Of a stretch of 64,000 nucleotides of DNA, positions 55,549 to 64,000 are shown piece after piece. The position numbers were made by a program, and so were the translations under genes. Every line of letters starts with the position of its first letter. The stretch's first letter is position 1. Below the pieces are notes generated by a model. That model was not told the DNA's origin. It ran no database searches and was given only the letters and a program-made list of their open reading frames with translations. Origin of the DNA: Cheiracanthium punctorium (taxonomy: Eukaryota; Arthropoda; Arachnida; Araneae; Cheiracanthiidae); contig JAWZYV010012249.1 of NCBI GenBank assembly GCA_038373885.1, positions 1 through 64,000 on the forward strand. The letters are read 5' to 3'.

Positions 55549-55932
55549 GCTTATTACAAAATATCCATCAGTTAACATTTTTTATTTCATGATTAAGTAA
55601 AGAAAATTTCGAACTTTTTGGTGTATGAAGAAAATTTTTTGGAGTAAGGAACTTTGCTCCCGTGCCTGGTAATTGCCATTCCTTGAATTATCGCACCTAA
55701 TAATACAAACGGGCTAAAAAAAATATTAAAATCAAAATGCATAGTCTTGTTCTAAATAAGTATAAATAAATAGGTAATTTTTAATTCAATTTTAGTATTC
55801 TTTAAAAATGTTTTATTTTTATGTCGGGAAAATGCAACAGCAAACAAAAATAAGTTAAAATACTTGTGACAGTATGGGGGCCCTAAAATAACCTCTTTCC
55901 CCGGGGCCCCGTCCACCTATGATCAGGCTCTG
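55227..55932. mobile_element. hAT-type non-autonomous element, 706 bp
   Basis: Ends CAGAGCCTGATTATTACACG and (inverted) CAGAGCCTGATCATAGGTGG, with GGCCCCGGG-type words just inside both ends. Perfect 8-bp duplication ATAATGAA at 55219-55226 and 55933-55940. The interior is AT-rich with a (TA)n run at about 55518-55542; no transposase. Confidence 0.9.
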
Positions 55933-55940
55933 ATAATGAA

Positions 55941-58430
55941 AAACATTCTTATAAAAAGTATTAGTGCAAGATATTTATGTAGCTAAAAAAAGTGTAAAGT
56001 TAACTTACTTTGTATGGGTGAATATAGTAGAGCAGAGCAAACTATCCTCTCTCCTCCAGACTCTCAGCAGAATGGTGCCGCTTTACCTTGAGAAAGTGGA
56101 GGGGATCTCGGAGAACCTGTCCCCTTTTCTTAGAAAACGGGGTCTGGCTGGACACCACATGCTGTGACATTGCAATACTTCTTTTTAACATTCCCACGAA
56201 CAGTGGAGGGGCAGTTACGAAAATCGCTAATTACATTTTGACGAGGCCGGCGCTTTGGGGAACAGGAACACAGTACGTGTTTGGAGAGGCACACAAGATG
56301 GAAATTAATACTAAAGTCACACGATCTCTTCAACATTAAAAAAATGTGTTGTTAAAACAGTTTTTAAAAAAGATTTAGCTCAAAAATTTTCAGAAAATTT
56401 TTCCTATTTGCCCCACCATGTCTCTCTATTTTTACGGTCCTATATATGTTTACAGTTTCTAGTCATTTTACTTTAGGGCATCAGTTATAAAATTTTAAAT
56501 CGTATAAAATATGCTTTCTTTGTTATTTTCTACTTTTATGAGCAATTTATTTTTTAACACACAACAAGTGTGTTAGTTTTATTGTTGGGTTATTAATTCA
56601 TTATACTAATATTGTCCATTTTACGTTTGTGTCCTTTCATTCTTCTTTCTTTTCTTTTAGTTTTTAAAAAGGTAAATATCATACGGAAGAATAAATTACA
56701 ATAAAGAAAAATAATAATTTGTCATTTATGTGTGGTAATCATAAATGAGATCTTAAGACCACACATAAATTGCTTGACATAGCACGTGCAGCCAGTTTTG
56801 AAAAACTAAGGACGACTAATAAAATTTTAAAAGGATTCAAAAATATTGCTTTCTAATTAAATTAATTTCCTCTCATATTGGTATCCTTTCTCCCTTACAT
56901 TCAACAAAATTGTGTGTATAGTTCCACTTAAAGTTAATATTATTGTTAGCTAAATGAATGCTTTTTTTTTTTTTTTAATATTTCGAAAAATGTGATTTGA
57001 ACCCCCTCCATCTCATACTCTTGCAATGTAAATTTTTCTAGAATGGGGCTGAAATTTTTGTAGGAAAGGCTTAGTCGCCCCCCCCCCCTCCCCCAACTCA
57101 GCAGAACCCAGTCAGGAAGAATTATTTTTCGCAACCCTTGCTCATATACGTCAATGATGGCCATAAGAATATATGTTCTTTATTTTATTTTCAATATTTC
57201 TTGCTTGTTTTCCAGGACAGAGAAAAACACTGAAATGTGTCGTTTGAAGCAACTTGCATTTTCCTATGTAATTTACTCGTCAAAATATGAGGGACTTCTG
57301 AATATTTGCATCCCTTGGAAACTGCTAGCGACAGTCGAAAAGACTTTCGGAATCACGGATTTAACGTGCACGGACACCGCATGTGCACGATGGTCTTAAG
57401 TGGTGGGTCGAAATCGGTTACTTGTTTGACGTATTATCCACTCACTACCACGTGTGAATATTTGTCGATGGTTTCTTTTATTTTCTGAATATAGATCAAA
57501 TCGAACTGGAAACCTTTTTATTCTACTTAAGGGTGCAGTTCGAAAAAATAAAATCTCCCTCACGGTCTAAGTACACAAATCAGAATAAGCTAATGGCACC
57601 AGGGGCTCGAAAAAATTCAGGAGGATTCTTTCTAAGCTGTATTACACACCGCAATAAAAGAAATAAAGGTGCCTTTTATAAAACTTTCGGAAAAAATTCT
57701 TCAACATGGAATTCCACGGCAAAAAAGTTTCGAAAAGTGGCATATCCTGCTAAATTTTCGATTTTTAAGAAATTTTCCTTAAAGTTTCGCTACTGATACA
57801 GGTTTATCTTTTATTACAGTGTATAATGCACATTGTAAAAAGATATTCTAAAAATTTTGAAGTGCATTACATAATTAGTTTATTTGTATTTATGTAACAA
57901 AATCCCATGGTTTTTTCGAACTACACCGTTAACTGTTTGGCGAGAGGCGAACCAGAATCCTGAATCAGGCAGCAGTATGCTCATGGATGTAGCAAACAAA
58001 GTTCTTACCTTAACATTTCCCATAATTTTATATCTATTATTTTTGTATGTGCCGGGCGCGTATAATGTGCATACACATGTTCTTATAAGTTTTATAGAAA
58101 TAAAGTTTTCTTTAAAGTACGAGTGTACTGTAATAAAATTTGATTTATTCTTTCTATATCTGAAAGAAAAGAAAATATTTTTAGAAGCAAGATAATATTT
58201 TTCTTTCTTGTGACTTCATTATAAAACAATTTTAAAATTATCTGTACATAAAATTTTTCTTAATCACTATTTTATAAAATTATATAATGATCAGTAATTA
58301 AATATCGTCTAAAATATATTTTTAACTTCGTTGTCCTTTTTCATTGGCACTTTCCTTCTAAATTGTAAAAACTTCGTACGAAACCCACTTTTGTAATAAA
58401 CCACTATAATTCAAACTATCCCCAATCCAC
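55941..58430. other. unassigned stretch with a few unrecognised frames
   Basis: Frames at 56088-56339, 57154-57399, 57533-57796 and 57884-58195 have no recognised domain. The 56030-56340 patch is less AT-rich than its surroundings but its frames overlap on both strands and lack homology that I can recall. Homopolymer runs at 56961-56978 and 57076-57093. Confidence 0.4.
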
Positions 58431-58640
58431 TTCCTCGTTTCCTTCAAGCGGTAATTGTTCCGACGTCTTTAGACCCCCCAGAGCTTTCTCGGAAAACCAG
58501 ATGGGATTTTCCGCCAGTAAGGGCCAAATTCTTGATATACGGAAAAAGTCCTGGAATCTGATAATACGGAAAGTTTCCGTAAAATTTCCAGGAAAGTATC
58601 CAGTGAATTTACGGTTATTTTTTAGAGTGTGAGCCATGTA
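58431..58640 (-). repeat. quasi-repeat unit ending CACTCTAAAAAATAACCG
   Basis: On the minus strand it begins CTCACACTCTAAAAAATAAC and proceeds in degenerate words (CCGTAAATTC, TTTACGGAAA, CTTTCCGTA, TTTTTCCGTATA). A conserved start followed by degenerate internal words, as in the CCCAGCAAACAC family. Confidence 0.4.
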
Positions 58641-59814
58641 TTGACGCACTTACATACATTTAAAAGTTACATACATAATACATAGACGATGCATAAAAAT
58701 TCATAGAAAGATGCATAAAAATACATAGAAAGATTTTTTTTTTTAAATGCAACATGCACACATTGAGGGTGGATATTTTTTCCCCTATAAAATCCTATGA
58801 AATTATTTCTTACTGTTAGAAACTTGTTAACTGCACTTTTCAATGATAATAAAAATATATTATCTTATTTAAAGTTCTGCCTGTAGCAATTTCATGTAAT
58901 ATAAAAGGTTCTCGTTTTACAAAAACAAAAGCGAACTACTTTCTGCTAACATGTTTATCAACGAGCACTACATTCCAATAAAAATGCTAAAGAATTTCAT
59001 GTATTTTGAAAAAAATATTACTGAATCCTCAAAAATATGTATCCGATTTATACACAATTTTGTAATTTTAAAGAGCTTAACACTGATTTGCAAAAAACTT
59101 AAAATCTGAGCATAACTGTTTATTATATGTTTTTTAACAAATGCCTCCAGCAAATATTTTTCAGTTTAAACAAGCTTTATTCTTCCGTTACTGTGTTACT
59201 TAACAAATATCCCTTTTCTCCACACAAAGCACATATTTTAAAGCACTTGACACTTTCAGTTCTTTTAATATATATTTAGTTTTTTTATTTTAAGAACAGG
59301 GCTTCATTTTGTTAAATCACTTCGAATTTTTCGAGACAAGATTAATGATAAAGCTTTACTGTGTGCAATAAAAGTTAAAGCAAGTTTATTATAATTCCGA
59401 AGAGATTAGAACTAATCCTCCAGAAATTTAACAAAATATTTCACTTTGCTGCCTTTTTCCTTTTTTTAAGGTTTTCAAAAGCTTGCTTTTTCAAGTCGAG
59501 AAAAATTTCTGTTGAAATCATCAAGTGCTTACAGGTACTAATCTTTGTGTTAATACTTTAATAAAGTTGTCAAGTGGAGGCGAAATTTTACTGCCGCCTC
59601 ATAAATGCAGGAGGTGGTGTTGGACTTTGAAGTCGGCAGGAGGATATATGTTGTTAAATTAAAAATATCTCAAAACTAAAATCACGTTTTCGCAAAACTA
59701 AATCGCAAACGGTTTTCGAAGTAGTGAGAATACGCAAACAGTTTGGTTGTCAGAAATGCACGAGTCTGATTTCGTATATTCGGAATTTCTTTTTTTGTTG
59801 ACATTGTGGGTAAT
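58641..59814. other. AT-rich unassigned stretch
   Basis: Nothing recognised. Confidence 0.5.
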
Positions 59815-60300
59815 TTTTAGGGATCGACCGATAGTATCGGCAACCGATAGTATCGGCGCCGATACCTCCAATTTTTTTAGGTATCGGTATCGGTTCTTTC
59901 GATTCTAAAAGTATCGGGAAAGTATCGGTTTCTGTTGCTTTGATCCATTTTCACCGATACTTTTCAACCGATACTTCGCTTTTTAGAAGAAACAACGCAG
60001 GCGCAACACCATTCTAGAATCTTTATTTTGGTAATGAGATGAGAGGCGTCGTTTCATTGGCACATTTGTTTGTGCGAGTGTTTTCGAACTGTGTTTTTTT
60101 TTTATTTTTTTTATTCTAACCATCGCTAAATGTATGTCGTATCACCATGTGTGGTCGAAATAATGGACGAAGAATCGTTAGATGACAGTTTAACAGGACA
60201 ATCGTCTATTCTTCTAAATCATTTTGAATTGGTGCCCAACACTAAATACGCTATCTGCAAGGATTGCAAAAAACAAATGTCGAGAGGTAGGCTATAATTT
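59815..60300 (+). mobile_element. 5' part of a BED-type hAT transposon
   Basis: Left end TTAGGGATCGACCGATAGTA, then about ten ACCGATA/TATCGG sub-terminal words within 170 bp, as in hAT elements whose transposase binds repeated sub-terminal sites. The BED exon follows. The rest of the element was not found; a pogo-type element begins at about 60377. Confidence 0.65.
60163..60286 (+). CDS. BED zinc-finger first exon of hAT transposase (orphan)
   Basis: ATG at 60163 opens an acidic N-terminus and then LNHFELVPNTKYAICKDCKK and QMSRG. This is the first half of a BED zinc finger (W/L-..F......A.C..C.....R), with both zinc Cys in CKDC. GAG|GTAGGC at 60286-60287 is a plausible 5' splice site; unspliced, the frame ends at 60300. 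The His ligands and the catalytic domain would lie in later exons, which are missing. Likely an inactive fragment although this exon itself is intact. Confidence 0.65.
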
Positions 60301-60376
60301 TATTCCAGTTTTATGAAAGTTTATTTTCTCACTGTGTTGACTCGAAAAAAAATTCATTCATATATTTATGCACACA

Positions 60377-61327
60377 ATTGAATCTCCTCTATAACGAACT
60401 CGCTCGGTTCCAGTTAAAAAATTCTCTAAAGAGAAAATTTTGTTGTACAGAGATTTTTGCAGTTATTTCAGCAAATATTACAAACTTTTAGTTAATTCGA
60501 TGTTTACGAGTATTAAATTATGACTTTCAATTAAAAATAAATTGGTATTTATTATAAATTTGTTAAACTTACGGTTTCTTACTTTTTATTGTATGAATCA
60601 AATGTTCAAAAGTAAAGACAATCCACGAATTTAGAGAATAAAATATGTAATGCACTTACGTTTATTTTACTTCAAAATTCCGTTATTTTTTATTGTTTTG
60701 CATTCTGTGATTTTAAATTTTCATAAAAATATTCACATTTTAAAAGTCCGCTGAAAATAGAGTGAGGCACATTTTCTTCCATTTGGAAACCTCTTTTTAA
60801 TGGTTTTGAAAGGTTGAAGCATTAAAGTTTGATGTGGTATTGGTCGTGAAGCGGAGGGCCTTATTATTATATGTGAAAATTGGGACTTATGTCGGGGCCT
60901 TTCATGTCGGGGGCCCAGGGCCCCCGACATGAAAGGCCCCCAATTTTAAATGTTTTTTCTGAAATATTCTTTTTTATATCAAAATTTTATGAAAAATATA
61001 ACAAATTTCATAGTTTGGGGCCTCCAAATCTATCAATGCCCGCTGCCCCAGTTGGTCATAACCGGGCACTGGTAAAGTGTCTTCATTATCGGAGTCAGTT
61101 GCACTTTCCTGGTTTCCATTTTTACTATCTGTTACTCTTCCACTAAGTGGTCTATTCAAAAATTTAAATTTTCTTCAAAACTAACAAAAAAAAATAAATC
61201 AAAGGTAAATCTGAAATATTCACTATGGGAAGATAAGCTCTTCGTTATATGGAGATTGTTTATAGTGTCATTTAAGCCTTAAGTTACGTTTCCATGAAAA
61301 ATTTCGTTATAGGGAGATTCTGTTGTA
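60377..61327. mobile_element. pogo/Tigger-type non-autonomous element
   Basis: Left end TTGAATCTCCTCTATAACGA and right end (inverted) ACAGAATCTCCCTATAACGA. Sub-terminal ATAACGAA/TTCGTTATA words are typical of pogo-type ends. It contains the GC-rich palindrome at 60894-60940 and no transposase. Confidence 0.7.
60894..60940. repeat. 47-nt near-perfect GC-rich palindrome
   Basis: Arms of 23 nt (60894-60916 and 60918-60940) are perfect complements around a single A. The centre is GGGGGCCCAGGGCCCCC. It would form an extremely stable hairpin or cruciform. Confidence 0.95.
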
Positions 61328-61528
61328 TATATAGGCTTTTGATATTGTTGGAGAATGTCTAGCTCTTGATACAGATTTCACGCTTAAGAGACATGTTTTA
61401 AATTTTTATTTTAAGAAATTAGTGCAAGGACATCTGATTCGGCTTGGGTATGATTTAGAATTGATGGGGTAGACGGTCCCTGACATCGTTTAATATTTCA
61501 GGGGATGACCCCCTTTAAAGTGTTAAAG

Positions 61529-61706
61529 CAGGTATGGGCAACCTTTGAAAAGTTGTGGGCCAAACTTTAGGATATTAGAAAAGTCGTGGGCCAAACTTGC
61601 GGATTTTAGTGAAGTGGCGGGCCGTATAATTGATATTTATATGAGATATTGAATCGTTTATACGGAGTTTTCAAATGTTCCGCGGGCCGGCGGTTGTCCA
61701 TATGTG
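61529..61706. mobile_element. hAT MITE, 178 bp
   Basis: Ends CAGGTATGGGCAACC and (inverted) CACATATGGACAACCGCC. Flanked by TGTTAAAG (61521-61528) and TGCTAAAG (61707-61714). GTGGGCCAAACTT is repeated inside. Confidence 0.85.
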
Positions 61707-61972
61707 TGCTAAAGTGTAATATTTCAGCCTTCGAAATACGTTTGAGGATTTGTTTCTATTTAGCTTATAGAACTTCAGATACAGACATTTTTAATATTAG
61801 TCAGCCGAAAATATTTGAAATCGAAAGTAACATTCTGCTATCCGAAGTGAATCGTATTTCTGCGCATACAAACGGGGATAGGGTTTGAACCGAATGACGT
61901 TTGTCGGACATACCCCCCCCCATGGTGCCCCTCTGCAAACGTAAAAAAAGGCTCTAGATCAGTGTTCTAGAT

Positions 61973-62133
61973 CAGTGGTTCCCAAACTATGGGCCGCGAC
62001 CCATTGTTGGGTCACGGGATCAATTTCGGTGGATCGAAAAGGGTGGGAAAAATTAAATTTTAGTATTTTACATATTAGTAAACTATACTATTTTATATAG
62101 CCTATATTGGTTATCGTTATGTAGTAGTGGGTC

Positions 62134-62167
<34 letters not shown>

Positions 62168-62215
62168 AGTTGAAGAATTTTTGAAGAGAAGGACAAAAAA
62201 GTTTGGGAACCACTG
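61973..62215. mobile_element. hAT MITE, 243 bp
   Basis: Ends CAGTGGTTCCCAAACTATGG and (inverted) CAGTGGTTCCCAAAC. Perfect 8-bp duplication TTCTAGAT at 61965-61972 and 62216-62223. It includes an A-run at about 62137-62165. This end sequence is widespread in animal hAT elements. Confidence 0.9.
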
Positions 62216-62223
62216 TTCTAGAT

Positions 62224-63428
62224 CAATATTTTCTCAGTTTTAGTTCGAAATGGCCCCCCTTTCGACGATGGCACCCAGACCTTGCTTACCGTGCCACGCC
62301 GCCCCTGCCCAGAGCTTAGAATTAAAACAGATAAAATTTGTTCATATCAATCACAGAAAAACATGTTAACAATGATCATAAAAACAAAAACACTGAAGAT
62401 CAATTTCATTAAATATGGATACTTTAAGTAGCAACTTTTTTTAAGACTTGAAAATTGAATTTAGTTTATTATTTTTGGATTTTTCTTCAACCTTCATTTA
62501 ATCTCGTCATTTTTAAGCATCTTTTATTTACACCCTTCAAGGCGTAGCTTGAAAACGAGCAAAAATATTTTTCTTCATATTGTAGCTGTTTCAATGACAA
62601 AATTAATGATACTAAAATTATAAACGAAACCTATATGTAAAAATAATTTATTCCTTTTTTATGTCGCAAAGAAGTTAACTTTTTGGCAGTGACTTGAAAA
62701 CTGGCGACACACGTGAACATTAATTATGTTGGTCCAGAAGTTAAATGATTCATTTTTTAAACATTACAAAATATCAAAAGTACGAATTATCAAACATTTA
62801 ATGATTTTATTATCTATCAGATTAATGAGAGAGCGCAGGATTTGTGTATCATTCTGTTTTGAGAAGTGTAATAATTATCAATATCATCTAATAATTATTT
62901 GTATTGTTAATTTAAAAAGTTAAAGCTATATTAGTATAATAAGTAATACTAATTATTATTTAGTTTATTTCAAATTTTGGGGTAAAAAACATATTTCTTG
63001 TGAATAGTATTTAGTTTATATGTAAGGAAAACACAGGAATAATCGGTGTGTACCTGTTCTTCGTACGGAAAAGATCAAATACATGGATCATCCGGATTAA
63101 ATATGACTTAACCCTGTTCCGGAGAATCAAAATATTCGGAGTTTCAAAAAGAACTTAAAAATTATCATATGAGTTCATATTAAACAGAAATCCTGCTAAA
63201 ACATTTAATAATTCACTTAGTTGTTAAATAATTGGAGCAGATAAATAAAACCAACAATTAATGTGAACTTATTATGCATTTTAAGGGAAGAATTTACATA
63301 CGTATTTAATGAACAATATCTAAATACATATGTACTTACATAATACTGTACAGTTTATACATTATCACAATTTAATGCAGTTTAAGTAATCTAAAAAATA
63401 TTTTCATTTGTGAAAGAATTATAATTAA
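62224..63428. other. mostly AT-rich unassigned stretch
   Basis: C-rich words with GGCACCC near 62250-62310 look like the end of another DNA transposon; no partner found. The remainder has no recognised feature. Confidence 0.4.
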
Positions 63429-63543
63429 AGACAAAAAACCCGTGATTGAAAGAAATAGCACTCTCAAGTGCTAAAAAAGTGACTCGACGAGCTCGCGTAG
63501 ACAAAAAACCAGTGATTGAAAGAAATCTCATGTGCTAAAAATC
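63429..63543 (-). repeat. tandemly duplicated tip of the C/D Helitron family
   Basis: AGACAAAAAACC.GTGATTGAA and AGAAAT followed by GTGCTAAAA occur twice, about 70 bases apart, with GACTCGACGAGCTCGCGTAG between. Copies C/D have the same order (GGGACTCGATGCGCTAATGC, GACAAAAATCCTGATTGAA, TAGCACTC.GGTGCTAAA). Confidence 0.6.
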
Positions 63544-63839
63544 TAAATAAAAATTGCAAGCTTTGAAGTTGAATAAATTTCATGTGTTTAATTTTGTAAG
63601 CACAAAATCGAGGCATGAGCCGAACCATAAACAAAGACACATATAGTAAGAGCAAGCATGAAGCTGTTTTGGGCCTAATATGGAAACCTTTTATCTCGCT
63701 TATGGCAACAATTAGGCGACAAAATAGAGGCTGAGAAAAACTGATTTAAATATTTGCACCAGTCGGCACTGGAAATGAAATGGATTATCTTATTAATATA
63801 CCCTTTAACCCCCCCTCCGTGTTTGTGTTCTGTCAAGCC

Positions 63840-63990
63840 TAAATGAGGGGCATCTACCTATAAGGGGGGGGGGCTTGGGCGGAGGACTTTTTAAGGGACT
63901 CTAACGCATATTCACGTAACATCTGGAGAAAATCGCCCAAAACTCTAGACCACTACATCGACAGACACGCGATGAGGAAGAATTCCGAAT
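63840..63990 (-). mobile_element. SINE of the 4320 family at the right edge
   Basis: GGCTTGGGCGGAGGACTTTT, CGCATATTCACGTAACATCT and GGAGAAAATCGCCCAAAACT match the family body, with GATGAGG at the edge. The head with the A box would lie beyond the window. Confidence 0.7.
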
Positions 63991-64000
63991 CTGCACACTA

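Overview
This window looks like intergenic and intronic DNA from a large, AT-rich arthropod nuclear genome. A spider or other chelicerate is my best guess: Helitrons beginning with ATTATAAATGCG, R1-like LINE debris, many hAT and Tc1/mariner relics, and very low gene density. There is no operon structure and almost no host coding sequence. The only long intact reading frame belongs to a Ty3/Gypsy retrotransposon.

Layout. 0.4-1.2 kb: dead R1-like reverse transcriptase. 1.4-8.5 kb: AT-rich DNA with tRNA-type SINEs, a hAT MITE nested in a SINE, two GC-rich elements ending in CCCAGCAAACAC, and a dead hAT-like transposase. 8.5-11.5 kb: a Helitron, then a second Helitron relic with a Pif1 helicase fragment. 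12.39-18.08 kb: a complete, young Ty3/Gypsy element (LTRs 450 and 448 bp, one 1464-codon gag-pol frame on the minus strand), inserted beside a Copia-like LTR. 19.7-20.0 kb: the last exon of mitochondrial ribosomal protein uL14m (mRpL14), minus strand. 20.57-24.39 kb: two minus-strand Helitrons head to tail. 27.3-29.1 kb: another copy of the first Helitron. 29.36-29.50 kb: an exon-like segment for a leucine-rich-repeat C-terminal cap, broken by one stop. 29.95-31.64 kb: a dead Tc3/mariner-like transposon. 32-42 kb: foldbacks, a Helitron relic, SINE-like repeats and a nested pogo-type foldback. 42-48 kb: a three-copy repeat with a TAAT palindrome, a hAT, a deleted mariner and a Tc1 relic. 48-64 kb: SINEs, several hAT elements with clear 8-bp target duplications, a BED-finger exon of a hAT transposase, a pogo-type element holding a 47-nt near-perfect palindrome, and a SINE at the right edge.

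No gene pathway can be reconstructed. The window shows layered transposition in which MITEs, SINEs and tiny palindromic elements are carried inside Helitrons and give relative insertion dates. The best candidates for something undescribed are the CCCAGCAAACAC family (conserved end, variable GC-rich interior), a MITE family with 8-bp target duplications riding in two unrelated Helitron families, and a 78-bp minimal palindromic element with an empty-site control in this same window. All family assignments are from reading the sequence; no database search was run.
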